Positions 52,564 through 61,550 are shown, counted from the first letter of the stretch. The stretch: DNA of 64,000 bases from Chitinophagales bacterium (GCA_017303455.1 JAFLBM010000009.1:105758-169757); one strand, 5' to 3'. Notes: a model not told the origin generated them from the letters alone. Numbers and translations are program-made.

Positions 52564-53761
52564 AATCCACCCGTTTTGTTCCTTCTACGATCTCGGGTAA
52601 ATTGACGTCATAATAATTACGTGTAGTTTCCTGCTTGGTATGGCCCATCATCTTTGAAAGTACCGCACCCTCGGCCCCGTACCTGATCCAAAGTTGGGCG
52701 TTTGTATGCCTGGCCACCTTATTGGTAATATTTTTATGGATTCCGGCCATCTTTGCGATCTCTTTCAGGTTCCGATTGTAGACTGGTTCTTCAACCAGGT
52801 ACTGCTTATCGAATACCAGTTTGTCCGTTGAACTTGAACGGTAACGCTCTAGAATTGTTTGCGCATACGGAAACTTAAACAAGGGAATGATCGTCTGGTT
52901 ACCGTTCTTGTCCCTTGCTCCTAAAATAATATGCCCATATTCTTCATCCATCTGCAGGTGATCCTTGGTAAATATCAAGAGGTCTTTGAAATAATACCCG
53001 GTATAGATCTGGAATAAAAACATATCCCGGTCACGTTCCAGGTGTTGCTGGTCTGCGGTAAATGTCAGGGCCTTCCATTTCTTCACTTCCTGCAAATCCA
53101 AAAAGGTCCTTTTTGCTTTTTGTACCCGGACATTTAATCCATCAAACAGAAATTCCATTTGCTGCGGCGATATATAATTTTCCCGGCGGGCATGACGTAT
53201 CACTTTTTTAAAGGCTTCCAGGTATTTTTTAGTCGCAGCACCGCCGAGTTCCAGTTCGGATTGCATGAACCGGCTAAAATCACGGAGCAGTGTATTGTCA
53301 ATTTCCGCAAAGAAGATTTGCTTTTTGAATTTCTTTAAATGCGTAAGCGTGGTGGCATATTTTTTTATGGTATTAGGTTCAAGTTTTTCAGGAGGCCGGG
53401 TGATATAGCGTTGCATGAAGTCCAGGAAATTTTTATTATCCCCTTTATTGGTGAGACCTGCAATGATTCCCTCAACGGTTACCGGCTTTCCAAAATTGAA
53501 TGTGCGTTTGATGTACTCGTTAATGAGCCCTTTGATCTCGATGATCTTATTATTGATCTCAAAGGCGAAGGGGTGACTGGGTTTGATCCAGGCACCTTCT
53601 TTTCCGGCCCATTGATCATGCCTTATTTTGATTGGAGTTGGGACCCGGTAATACCGTGCAAAGTTCGCTTGCTTAATACGGATATGCACCGGATACAGTC
53701 CGGATTTATTGTTTTCATTCCTCCAGTTCATCACCACAGCAATACTCGGGATACTCACCAT
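52544..53761 (-). CDS. int: Tyrosine integrase of the conjugative element
   Basis: A 405-residue tyrosine recombinase. It has an arm-binding N-terminus (VVMNWRNENNKSGLYPVHIR), a SAM-like core-binding domain (DFMQRYITRPPEKLEPNTIK) and the catalytic domain. Of the catalytic residues, the second Arg (ARHTNAQLWIRYG), the second His (MMGHTKQ) and the Tyr (TTRNYYDVN) are visible. The first Arg is not: the TGxRxxD box reads YTGYYFKDLL, and the H of HxxR is Lys. IntDOT also lacks the first Arg, so activity is still likely. It lies next to tRNA-Arg, pointing away from it. Confidence 0.88.
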   Translation of the reverse strand: MVSIPSIAVVMNWRNENNKSGLYPVHIRIKQANFARYYRVPTPIKIRHDQWAGKEGAWIKPSHPFAFEINNKIIEIKGLINEYIKRTFNFGKPVTVEGIIAGLTNKGDNKNFLDFMQRYITRPPEKLEPNTIKKYATTLTHLKKFKKQIFFAEIDNTLLRDFSRFMQSELELGGAATKKYLEAFKKVIRHARRENYISPQQMEFLFDGLNVRVQKAKRTFLDLQEVKKWKALTFTADQQHLERDRDMFLFQIYTGYYFKDLLIFTKDHLQMDEEYGHIILGARDKNGNQTIIPLFKFPYAQTILERYRSSSTDKLVFDKQYLVEEPVYNRNLKEIAKMAGIHKNITNKVARHTNAQLWIRYGAEGAVLSKMMGHTKQETTRNYYDVNLPEIVEGTKRVDFGSMGI

Positions 53762-53790
53762 ACAAAGGTCGTTTTTAGGTTTCTTAAAAA

Positions 53791-53914
53791 AACCGTAAAC
53801 AAAACCGTAAACGAATTAACGGGAGTTCACGGGAATTAAAAAGAGTACTTAAACGCAGAAAACCTTACCAGTCAATGACTTCGTAAGGTCTTCTGTTTTT
53901 TTAATTCCCGTTAA
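53791..53914. repeat. Repeat-rich DNA between integrase and tRNA (candidate attachment region)
   Basis: Upstream of the integrase start are two direct copies of AACCGTAAAC (53791-53800 and 53803-53812), then ACGGGA twice at 53819-53824 and 53829-53834, within TTAACGGGA and ACGGGAATTAA. The combined motif returns inverted as TTAATTCCCGTTAA (53901-53914). Between the copies sits a hairpin (53856-53895) with T tract. Direct and inverted repeats of this kind are typical arm-type integrase sites. The core site is expected at or just past the tRNA 3' end at about 53928. Confidence 0.55.
53856..53902 (+). terminator. Hairpin with T tract next to the tRNA
   Basis: CAGAAAACCTTAC (53856-53868) pairs with GTAAGGTCTTCTG (53883-53895), one mismatch, 14-base loop, then TTTTTTT on the plus strand. 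It is a convincing terminator shape for plus-strand transcription, yet no plus-strand gene lies just before it. It may insulate the chromosome from element transcripts or be part of the attachment site. It also follows the tRNA on the minus strand, without a T tract there. Confidence 0.55.
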
Positions 53915-53927
53915 ATTAGTGCGGATG

Positions 53928-53999
53928 TAGCCTCGACAGGAATCGAACCTGTATCTGGAGCTTCGGAAACTCTTATACTATCCATTGTACTACGAGGCC
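53928..53999 (-). tRNA. tRNA-Arg (anticodon CCG)
   Basis: Read on the minus strand, GGCCTCG (complement of 53993-53999) pairs with CGAGGCT (complement of 53929-53935) as the acceptor stem, with a G-T end pair and discriminator A at 53928. The D arm GTAC-GTAT, anticodon loop TTCCGAA giving anticodon CCG, and T arm ACAGG-TTCGATT-CCTGT are all present; the anticodon stem has one A-C mismatch. CCA is not encoded. The element integrates beside its 3' end. Confidence 0.92.
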
Positions 54000-54006
54000 G
54001 GTTGCC

Positions 54007-54585
54007 TTATTTGATCAATCCCGGGGCATTAGTGGCAAATATTTTTACCGCAATGGCGAGCAATATTACGCCAAAAAATTTTCTTATCGCTATCAATCCT
54101 GCCGGGCCCAATAGTTTGGCAATCACATTCAGGGATTTTAGTACAATGAATACAATAATAAGGTTGACCAGGATGGCTATTAAGATGCTGGTTTCTCCAT
54201 AATTGGCCTTCAGCGACATAATAGTGGTCAGCGTTCCGGAACCGGCAATCAGCGGGAAAGCAATCGGTACCACGGTGGCTGCTTTTATATCTTTTTCACT
54301 TTTAAAGAATTCCAGGCCCAGCACCATTTCCAGTCCCAGGATGAATATGACAATGGAACCGCCTACTGCAAACGATTTTTTATCCAGGTTAAGCAGGTTT
54401 AAGAAAGGCTCTCCCAGGAAAAGAAAAAGCACCATCAGGGCCCCGGAAATAACGGTGGCCCTTAATTCCCGGATACCGCCCATTTTTTCTTTGAGGCTGA
54501 TCAATACCGGGACAGACCCGATAATATCAATGATCGCAAAAAGGGTAAATGTAACGGTGAGCAATTCTTTGATGTCAAGGCTCAT
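54007..54585 (-). CDS. MarC-family membrane protein
   Basis: A 192-residue inner-membrane protein from the ATG at 54585 (an earlier in-frame ATG at 54636 adds 17 residues). It has six hydrophobic helices and the MarC opening LTVTFTLFAIIDIIGSVPVL, later GSIVIFILGLEMVLGLEFFK and PIAFPLIAGSGTLTTIM. The role of MarC proteins is unclear; they are not the cause of multiple antibiotic resistance as once thought. It lies 7 bases beyond the tRNA and is probably ordinary chromosome. Confidence 0.85.
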   Translation of the reverse strand: MSLDIKELLTVTFTLFAIIDIIGSVPVLISLKEKMGGIRELRATVISGALMVLFLFLGEPFLNLLNLDKKSFAVGGSIVIFILGLEMVLGLEFFKSEKDIKAATVVPIAFPLIAGSGTLTTIMSLKANYGETSILIAILVNLIIVFIVLKSLNVIAKLLGPAGLIAIRKFFGVILLAIAVKIFATNAPGLIK

Positions 54586-54712
54586 GAGAATTGTTTTGGC
54601 AAAGGTAGGGGCTATGCCTGTTAACATTAAATCCATAATATGGTAACAGCGCCATAACGACATATCAATATACAGTTCATCTGCGGATTTGACCTTTGCA
54701 AAACCGCACACC

Positions 54713-55873
54713 ATGAAAAATGTACTGGTCAGCGTCATGTTGCTGACTATATTACAACAGCCGGATACACCCGTAACAAATCACTCTTCAACAGCCCCGG
54801 CGTCTACGGGTAATGTTTTTATCATTACCACAGATGGGTTACGCTGGCAGGAGATTTTTACCGGTGCCGATTCTTTATTGATCAATAATGAAAAAGCTAC
54901 CCCTGGTAGTGATCTGCTTAATATGCAGTACTGGGATTCCAATCCTGAGAACAGGAGGAAGAAACTGATGCCTTTTTTATGGAGCGTAGTTGCTAAAAAA
55001 GGACAATTATCAGGAAACAGGTTGTACAACAACAAAGTTGATGTGGCGAATGCCTATGCTATTTCTTACCCCGGGTATAATGAAATATTTAGCGGCGCTG
55101 CTGATGAGATGATCTCCTCTAATAAAAAATACCGGAACCCGAATATCAATGTGCTGGAGTTTCTGAATAGCAAAGAAGATTTTAAAGGAAAGGTGGCTGC
55201 TTTCACTTCCTGGGATGTATTTCCTTATATATTCAATGAAAAAAGGAGTGGGATGCTGGTGAACAGCGGGTATGAAAACGGAACTGAAAATTCGTTAACA
55301 CAGGAAATCATCAATGGAGTGCAGCAGGAAGTGAAAGACAAGCAAGCAACAAGACATGACCAGCTGACTTTTGCCTGCGCCAAAGAGTACCTGCAGACGC
55401 ATCAGCCAAAATTATTTTTCCTTGGGCTGGGGGAGACAGATGAGTTTGCCCATGATGGCCGTTACGACCTGTACCTGCAACAGGCCAATGCGGTGGACAG
55501 GATGATCGCTGAATTATGGCACTGGGTGCAAACAACACCGGGTTATAAGGACAACACCACGTTTATCATCACCACCGACCACGGAAGAGGAAGTAAGACC
55601 AATAGATGGACATCACACGGTGCTTTTATCAAAGGTTCATCAGAAGTGTGGCTGGCGATGATCGGACCTGGTATTGAGCCTTTGGGAGAAATAAAAGAGC
55701 AACAACAACTTTACCAGCGTCAGCTGGCACAGACAATAGCAAATTTATTGGGTGAAGATTTTGATCCGGGCCAACCGGTAGCAGAAGCTATTGTAGTGAA
55801 GAAAAAAGAAACAGTTCCGTCCCTTTCAGAAAAGGACAGAACTGTTGCAGTGGTTAACGATGCCCGTAAATAA
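54713..55873 (+). CDS. Alkaline phosphatase-fold hydrolase
   Basis: A 386-residue protein from the ATG at 54713 with a weak signal sequence (VLVSVMLLTILQQ). The metal sites of the alkaline phosphatase/sulfatase fold are visible: FIITTDGLRWQEIF (first Asp and a Thr/Asp nucleophile region), LGLGETDEFAHDGRYDLYLQ and FIITTDHGRGSKTNRW with the paired Asp-His, followed by SHGAFIKGSSEVWLAMIGPG. It is likely a periplasmic phosphodiesterase, sulfatase or phosphoglyceromutase-like enzyme; the substrate is unknown. Its end overlaps the facing CWC gene by 20 bases. Confidence 0.75.
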   Translation: MKNVLVSVMLLTILQQPDTPVTNHSSTAPASTGNVFIITTDGLRWQEIFTGADSLLINNEKATPGSDLLNMQYWDSNPENRRKKLMPFLWSVVAKKGQLSGNRLYNNKVDVANAYAISYPGYNEIFSGAADEMISSNKKYRNPNINVLEFLNSKEDFKGKVAAFTSWDVFPYIFNEKRSGMLVNSGYENGTENSLTQEIINGVQQEVKDKQATRHDQLTFACAKEYLQTHQPKLFFLGLGETDEFAHDGRYDLYLQQANAVDRMIAELWHWVQTTPGYKDNTTFIITTDHGRGSKTNRWTSHGAFIKGSSEVWLAMIGPGIEPLGEIKEQQQLYQRQLAQTIANLLGEDFDPGQPVAEAIVVKKKETVPSLSEKDRTVAVVNDARK

Positions 55874-56075
55874 ATTTCTCCCTGAATAATTCCACCTGGC
55901 TTTTTAACTGTAACAAACAGTTTCTACAAAGGCAATCATTGTATTTCTGTTCGATGAAGGCTTTTTCCTCATCAGTAAAGCTGATGCCAAAACACTGGCA
56001 TTGGGTAATGTTACCAGGTTTGCATTCAAACGGGGTATTGCAGCGGGGGCATTTTTTAACTTCGTGCCGGCACAT
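55854..56075 (-). CDS. Cysteine-rich CWC-family protein
   Basis: A 73-residue protein, KKCPRCNTPFECKPGNITQC QCFG followed by CLCRNCLLQL. The nine or so cysteines in CxxC pairs suggest one or two zinc sites, as in the cysteine-rich CWC family. The gene overlaps the end of the phosphatase gene and follows btuB by 9 bases on the same strand, so it may be transcribed from the B12-riboswitch promoter. The function is unknown. Confidence 0.75.
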   Translation of the reverse strand: MCRHEVKKCPRCNTPFECKPGNITQCQCFGISFTDEEKAFIEQKYNDCLCRNCLLQLKSQVELFREKFIYGHR

Positions 56076-56084
56076 AAACTGGTT

Positions 56085-58028
56085 TTACAATTGAAATCGC
56101 ACCCCGGTGGTGAAATTGAATCTCCTTGAATTATATCCCCTGATATCAAAGTATTCTTTATTCGTGATGTTTTTAAGATCAAGAAATAACCGGAATACTT
56201 TGTCAAATTTATACTCTCCGTAAAGATCAATTGTACTATAACCTTTCAGGATCTCGGGGCTGCTGCCATAAATAAATTCTTCTCTTTTACTGACCGATCT
56301 TGCCTGTGCCCGGAAAAAAATTGCTTTTGTTGCCTGTACGCCCAATGAAAAATTTATTGCATGTTTGGGTATCCTGTATAAATTGAAGTAAGTAGTGTCT
56401 TTGCCAATAGCACTTCCGGTGCCATCAAAAGCAGACGTCGTTTCGCCATCGGTATAAGTATAGTTGGCATCTATACTTAGTTTACCCCTGCTGTAATTGA
56501 TTTCAAATTCAGCGCCATAGTTTTTTTGTTCACTTACATTCAGGTACTTGCTTTCAAATAATGCGGGATTGTAAGTATACACAATGACATCTTCTGTATT
56601 CCGGTAAAAACCAACAACCCTCAGCCGAAATGTTTTTGCAACTGTAACGGAAGTGCCTGTTTCAGCGATCATACCTTTCTCGGGTTTCAGTCCGGCATTA
56701 CCGGCAAATGCATCAAACAGTTGGTACAAAGTGGGTGTTTTAAAGGCAGAATAAAGATTGGCGAATACTTTTACCTTATTACTAATAGCATAAGACGGGT
56801 TAAATGTAAAGGTGAAATTGTTTCCATATTCAGAATGTTTATTAAAACGGCCACCAATTTCTGTTGTAAAACCTGTGTTGCTTTTATAAACCAGCGAGAG
56901 ATAGGGGCTGAACTGGTTCATTTTTGCTGCCAGAGGAGGTGCTGTATAAGGCCCAAAACTTCCAGTTGAATAATAAGATTGATCAGTATTGTTAAAACGA
57001 TAATCAGCGCCAGCCAGTATTTCAATATTCTTTAATAACCAGCTGTTATAGATTTCTGCAAAATGTGTTCTTCCCGTATAATCCGCACGGGAGTAAGAAG
57101 AAAACGGGTTACTGATATGCCCTGGTTCATCTATATACAGGCGCTGTGCCCTGTTATAGTTATACGTGGCGTGAAGGGAGCCGAGCTTATGCTTATAAAC
57201 TATACTTGTACCTGCCTGGGTATTTTTATTCAGGCCGGTATAATCCCTGTCGTCGGTGAAGGCAGATGCATCTAAATCAGTTTTGTAGCGGCTGTAAGAA
57301 CTGAAGAGGGTGGCTTTTATTTTTGGCGATACCTGGAAACCCAACTTACCACTAACAGTATTTTGTTCAATGCCATCTTTATCAAACAGCCCGGTTTTAT
57401 TTTCATCATATGCTGTAGAGAATCCATCTGAACCCAGGTGTGTATAATTGAAAGAGAGATCAGCCTGCTTTCCCCTTGTACTAAAACCGAGATTTTGCTG
57501 CAGCGTATTGTAACTGCCACCGGTGATATCGCCATAAATGTTGAAAGTTCCTGCAGCCGGTTTCTTTGAAATAATATTAATAACACCTGCCACAGCATCT
57601 GATCCGTATAAAGTTGATTGACCCCCTTTGAGAATTTCAATTCTCTCTACCTGCCCGCTGCTAATGAAATTGAGATCAAAGTAATTACTGATAACGGATG
57701 GATCGTTAACAGGAATACCATCCAGTAATAGCAGCACGTTACCTGCTGATGCGCCACGGATGGATACCGTCTGGTTGGTCCCTAAAATGTTATTGGCACC
57801 AATTATAGTTGTACCGCTAACTGTATTCAGCAGTTCACCCAGCGTTCTTCCGCCGTTTTTCTCCAGTTGTTCCCGGCTGATAATTGTAATTACCTTGCCT
57901 GTTTCCGATTGTTTTTTGGGGTACTTGTTAGAAGTGATCACCACTTCTTCGAGGGAAGTACTGTCCTGTTGCGCCTGTAACTGACTGCCGATCATACCAG
58001 CAGCCAGCACAAAAAAAAGTTTTTTCAT
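56085..58028 (-). CDS. btuB: BtuB-like TonB-dependent vitamin B12 receptor
   Basis: A 647-residue outer-membrane receptor with signal peptide (VLAAGMIGSQLQAQ), a TonB-box-like SLEEVVITSNKYPKK, a plug (LGELLNTVSGTTIIG, VLLLLDGIPVNDPSVI, ERIEILKGGQSTLYGSDAV) and a 22-strand barrel ending RRFNFTTGVRFQL. It lies downstream of a cobalamin riboswitch on the same strand, which makes corrinoid uptake the likely role. Confidence 0.9.
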   Translation of the reverse strand: MKKLFFVLAAGMIGSQLQAQQDSTSLEEVVITSNKYPKKQSETGKVITIISREQLEKNGGRTLGELLNTVSGTTIIGANNILGTNQTVSIRGASAGNVLLLLDGIPVNDPSVISNYFDLNFISSGQVERIEILKGGQSTLYGSDAVAGVINIISKKPAAGTFNIYGDITGGSYNTLQQNLGFSTRGKQADLSFNYTHLGSDGFSTAYDENKTGLFDKDGIEQNTVSGKLGFQVSPKIKATLFSSYSRYKTDLDASAFTDDRDYTGLNKNTQAGTSIVYKHKLGSLHATYNYNRAQRLYIDEPGHISNPFSSYSRADYTGRTHFAEIYNSWLLKNIEILAGADYRFNNTDQSYYSTGSFGPYTAPPLAAKMNQFSPYLSLVYKSNTGFTTEIGGRFNKHSEYGNNFTFTFNPSYAISNKVKVFANLYSAFKTPTLYQLFDAFAGNAGLKPEKGMIAETGTSVTVAKTFRLRVVGFYRNTEDVIVYTYNPALFESKYLNVSEQKNYGAEFEINYSRGKLSIDANYTYTDGETTSAFDGTGSAIGKDTTYFNLYRIPKHAINFSLGVQATKAIFFRAQARSVSKREEFIYGSSPEILKGYSTIDLYGEYKFDKVFRLFLDLKNITNKEYFDIRGYNSRRFNFTTGVRFQL

Positions 58029-58154
58029 TTCAGTGAAAATTTTTGTGTGACTGCTTCCGAAAAAAAGAGTGAAATATAAACGTCCTGGGACTTTTACATC
58101 TCAAGCCTTTCACCCGAAAGCTGAATGCCTGCCTGCCGGTAGGCAGGTTGTTTG

Positions 58155-58355
58155 TTGATCTGGCAGGTCTTCTGGCTTAGCCTTTGTTGAAACCTTCCCA
58201 TCCCGGTTTACTTGAGACAGTGGTAACTCTTCAACAATTTTACTCCCAAAGTCCCTTTTGGGGAGAGATTGGGGAGGCTTTACAGCTACGGGGATAGCGC
58301 CGGAGTTACACCGGACTTCCCTTTTAACCCCGCCCGCAGACGGGGACCAAACCGG
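58155..58355 (-). promoter_or_regulatory. Cobalamin (B12) riboswitch
   Basis: On the minus strand the conserved B12 box AAGCCAGAAGACCTGCCA is the complement of 58161-58178. Upstream on the same strand is GGGAAGTCCGGTGTAACTCC and then CCCCGTAGCTGTAA, the core of the family. Beyond the 3' end the RNA has a CCTGCC-TACC-GGCAGG hairpin (58128-58147), whose GGCAGG could also pair with CCTGCC of the box; this may be the expression platform. The btuB ATG is about 130 bases downstream. Confidence 0.9.
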
Positions 58356-58651
58356 GGCAAATGTAAGGAGTAAAAAAAAATATAGCCGGTTGAGTTATCA
58401 ACAAGCCCGGTATAAAATTTGCTTTATCAACTAAACTTTTTGTTTATAGCAGAGTCAACCTGTTCATCTTTTTGCATGAAGCAATTCTAAAATTTTACTG
58501 AATTTTTTAACAAGGAAGTAATACTGGAACGCAACCTGATTCGTTCGTTCCGCTATTTATTTTCTCCCCGCCCGTTCCCTTACTAAGCTCAATTACCAAC
58601 GCTGCTTTATTTATTACCCGGAATGCGATTGCATTCCCCAAACTATACACT

Positions 58652-59407
58652 ATGAATAAAAGCCACCTGATGGCAGCAGCGTTATTATTACTGATGAATG
58701 CAAAGAGTCATTTTATTTTCGGCCAAATTAATTCGCAAAAATTTGAAACAGGTGCCGGCATCAGCAGTTTTATGTACCTGGGCGACCTGACCCCTGAGCA
58801 ACTGGGAAGCAGTAAGACCATGCGTTTTGGTATTAATTTATATGGAAGCAGGATCATCAGCCCTGCCTTTTCATTACGCACCAACCTGGCTATTGGCGGA
58901 TTGAGAGGAGATGATGCGAAATATAAGCATCCCGAATACCGGCAACAGCGGAGTTTTAACTTCCGGACACCAGTTATTGAGTTATCGCAATTATTGGTAT
59001 GGAACCCTTTAGCAGGTAATTATAAAGACAAAGGATTTTATCCTTACCTGTTTGGAGGTGTGGGGATGAGTTTATTAAAAATAAAGCGGGACTGGAGTAA
59101 ATACAATGCTGAATATTTTAATGCAAGCGGTGAGGATGTGACTGCCAGGCTGGCCCTGGATACAGCACATGCTTTACCACGGGTAATCCCGGTAATTCCG
59201 TTAGGGGCGGGGATACGTTATAACTTTTCACAGCGGCTGGCATTGAACCTGGAAGGTTCCTACCGGATGAGTTTTACGGATTACCTGGATGGATTCAGCC
59301 AGGCGGCCAATCCTGCCCGTAATGACCATTATCATACGATTACAATCAGTGCTGTTTACCGGATAGGTAAGCGGAATGCTTTCGATTGCCCGGTGGTAAA
59401 GTATTAG
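58652..59407 (+). CDS. DUF6089-like outer-membrane protein
   Basis: A 251-residue protein with signal peptide (SHFIFGQ) and a barrel-like body (FETGAGISSFMYLGDLTPEQ, FRTPVIELSQLLVWNPLAG, FYPYLFGGVGMSLLKIK). The DUF6089 pattern is common in Bacteroidota and some members belong to the type IX secretion machinery. A role there is possible but not shown. The next gene faces it 16 bases away. Confidence 0.7.
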   Translation: MNKSHLMAAALLLLMNAKSHFIFGQINSQKFETGAGISSFMYLGDLTPEQLGSSKTMRFGINLYGSRIISPAFSLRTNLAIGGLRGDDAKYKHPEYRQQRSFNFRTPVIELSQLLVWNPLAGNYKDKGFYPYLFGGVGMSLLKIKRDWSKYNAEYFNASGEDVTARLALDTAHALPRVIPVIPLGAGIRYNFSQRLALNLEGSYRMSFTDYLDGFSQAANPARNDHYHTITISAVYRIGKRNAFDCPVVKY

Positions 59408-59423
59408 TTCATCAGTGAGAACC

Positions 59424-61493
59424 TTACTTTTTTTGCTTGATCCACTGAACTGAAACACCGGCATAATAATTATGACGGGGTGCTGCATTATAAAAACGAT
59501 TCCCGGCAGCATTGATATCATTGCCGAGGCTGTAACTTTCATCCAGTAAGTTGTCAATACCGGCGTAAATGTTGAGCCGGTAAGCACCCCTTTCTTTTTT
59601 CTTCCAGCCCAACTGGCAACCCAGTAAATGGTAGGGATCAGCTTTTGCAGTATTGGCATCGTTCATATAAATGGAAGATGCCCCATAATAACTTGCATTA
59701 AGGTATATACCGTAGTTGAACTGAAGTTCAGTCAGCAAGGTGAAAACGGCAGACGGAACCGATGGTAATTCATTCCCGGAAAAATCATCGCTTCCTTTAA
59801 TGAAACTTCCATACCGGAAATGGTTTAACGTAATATCCGTTCTGGCAGTAATGCTCCTGAGGAAATTACTGTTTAGGAATTGCCGGTAGTCTGCATGAAA
59901 CTCAACTCCTTTTTGCTGTATATCGCCTGCATTGACAAAAAAATCTGCACCACCGGCATCACGGCGCTGCACCAATGCGTCATTTAAATGGAAATAGAAT
60001 CCGGTCAGTTCCAGTTTGAGTTTATTTTTTAAAAAGGAAGAACGCAGGGTGGCTTCATAATTCCATCCCTGCTCAGCTTCGAGATCAGTGCTGATCACAC
60101 CGGTAGAGGGTAATACTTCTGCAATCGTAGGAGGAGAAAACCCTTTTGACACGGTGCCAACGAAAATGATCTTTTCATTGAAATTTTTCAGCAATGAAAA
60201 TTTTGGTGCCAGTTCATTCCTGTAGGTGCGGCTTTGCCGGGTAACAGGATACCTGCTGAGCCGGGTGATCTCCAGTTTTGTTCTGTTAATACTGGCCCCT
60301 GCGAGAAAATGCCATTTATTAGCCAGCTCTAACGTAGACTGTAGAAAAATAACATAGGCCTGGTTGTTGGTATCATCATTCGTTTGCAGGGTATCAGGAT
60401 TGCCATTTTTGTTTTTAGATACCTGTGTGTTGAAATATCCTTGTTGAAACTCTCCACCTGCTACAACTCCCAGTTTCAAGCCCTTTTCTAAATAACGGGT
60501 ATAATTAAAGACGGTTCTTCCGCCAAAAGAGGGCTCGATTCTTCTTTCATAGTTGCGGATGGCGGAATTTTTTACCTGTGTATAGCTGCCATATAAGGTG
60601 CTTGTATTTTTAAGACCATTGCCAATGTATAATACATTTGTAAAACCAGCTAACAGGTTTTTTTGAAAAATAGCTGCCTTTGCATTGACGGCACTGGGAA
60701 ACCCGCCACCTGCCGGTCTCGCTGCTTTTGGATCAGCAGTAAACTCTGCGAGTGTTAAAGCACCGGGTGTCTGGTAATACATATCAGTGAATAGTAAGGA
60801 GGCAGTGAGGTCATACCGGTTTCCTTTCATGTTAGAGACCCAGGAGAAATTATCTCTCCGCATATTGGTCTGCATCCGGTAACCATCTGTTTGATTATGG
60901 GCATAGCTTACCTGCTGTTTGTTTTCCTTTTGCCCAAATCTTGCTGTGGCAAAAACATTTTGCAAATTATAACTGCCCGTCGTGTATTCTGCACTCACGC
61001 CGGGCTTCCAGGCACCGTCGAAATTGCTTAATAGGATCAAACCGCCTGTTCCTGCACCATACATACTGGCAGCAGGTCCTTTTACAACTGAAATAGTGGA
61101 AAAATTATTCCAGGCAAATTGATTGAAGTAGGTATTGCCACCGGGATCGGTAACCGGCATATCATTCCAGTACACTTTAATATTTCGAACACCAAAAGGG
61201 GAGCGGAGTGAACTTCCTCTTATATTGATACGGTAACTGCCTGGGGAACGTTCTTCCATTCTGACACCGGAAATTGCATTGAGTCCGTTGACTAATGAAG
61301 TTTTATTTGAATAGCCTGCAATGGATGAAGATATCGTACTGATACTTACAGGTGAATAGCGAACCGGCTTTATCTGTTCAAAAGCTTTTACGGTAACACT
61401 GTCCAGCACCTGGGTGCTGTCGGACACCTGTGCATTGGTAAGGGAAGGAATAAATAATAACAGAAAATAAAAAATAGTGCTGGTTTTTCTCAT
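59424..61493 (-). CDS. TonB-dependent receptor
   Basis: A 689-residue receptor from the ATG at 61493; a longer frame to 61547 would overlap the permease gene and precede the signal peptide. It has signal (FYFLLLFIPSLTNAQ), TonB-box-like DSVTVKAFEQIKPVRYSP, plug (LNAISGVRMEERSPGSYRIN, VKVYWNDMPVTDPGGNTYF-like NIKVYWNDMPVTDPG, SVVKGPAASMYGAGTGG) and barrel ending NYYAGVSVQWIKQKK. The ligand is probably an iron chelate, but nothing in the neighbourhood shows it. Confidence 0.85.
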   Translation of the reverse strand: MRKTSTIFYFLLLFIPSLTNAQVSDSTQVLDSVTVKAFEQIKPVRYSPVSISTISSSIAGYSNKTSLVNGLNAISGVRMEERSPGSYRINIRGSSLRSPFGVRNIKVYWNDMPVTDPGGNTYFNQFAWNNFSTISVVKGPAASMYGAGTGGLILLSNFDGAWKPGVSAEYTTGSYNLQNVFATARFGQKENKQQVSYAHNQTDGYRMQTNMRRDNFSWVSNMKGNRYDLTASLLFTDMYYQTPGALTLAEFTADPKAARPAGGGFPSAVNAKAAIFQKNLLAGFTNVLYIGNGLKNTSTLYGSYTQVKNSAIRNYERRIEPSFGGRTVFNYTRYLEKGLKLGVVAGGEFQQGYFNTQVSKNKNGNPDTLQTNDDTNNQAYVIFLQSTLELANKWHFLAGASINRTKLEITRLSRYPVTRQSRTYRNELAPKFSLLKNFNEKIIFVGTVSKGFSPPTIAEVLPSTGVISTDLEAEQGWNYEATLRSSFLKNKLKLELTGFYFHLNDALVQRRDAGGADFFVNAGDIQQKGVEFHADYRQFLNSNFLRSITARTDITLNHFRYGSFIKGSDDFSGNELPSVPSAVFTLLTELQFNYGIYLNASYYGASSIYMNDANTAKADPYHLLGCQLGWKKKERGAYRLNIYAGIDNLLDESYSLGNDINAAGNRFYNAAPRHNYYAGVSVQWIKQKK

Positions 61494-61550
61494 AGCATGG
61501 ATCATTAATGGCTGCACTAAGTTAGAAGGTTTTCTTTGTATCTTCAAACC

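Larger units (their letters stand above)
34643..53927. mobile_element. Integrative and conjugative element, visible backbone to its tRNA end
   Basis: RteC, a type IV secretion (tra) operon, a small excisionase-like protein, a Gabija defence pair and a tyrosine integrase lie in a row and end at the 3' end of tRNA-Arg. This is the order expected of a CTnDOT-like element inserted at a tRNA gene. The given left limit is only that of the recognisable backbone. The true left end was not found: no copy of the tRNA 3' end was seen elsewhere in the window, so the metal operon, hipBA and the susCD locus may be cargo. No relaxase or VirD4-type gene is visible. Confidence 0.75.

Noticed and set aside
1..53927. 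Second attachment site matching the tRNA-Arg 3' end
   Set aside because: I looked for the CCTCGACAGG/CCTGTCGAGG motif by eye in the remaining window and saw no convincing copy; near-matches such as at about 33310 lie in coding sequence.
54203..54646. A 147-codon plus-strand frame opposite marC
   Set aside because: It is antisense to a clear MarC gene and has the composition expected of the reverse of membrane helices.
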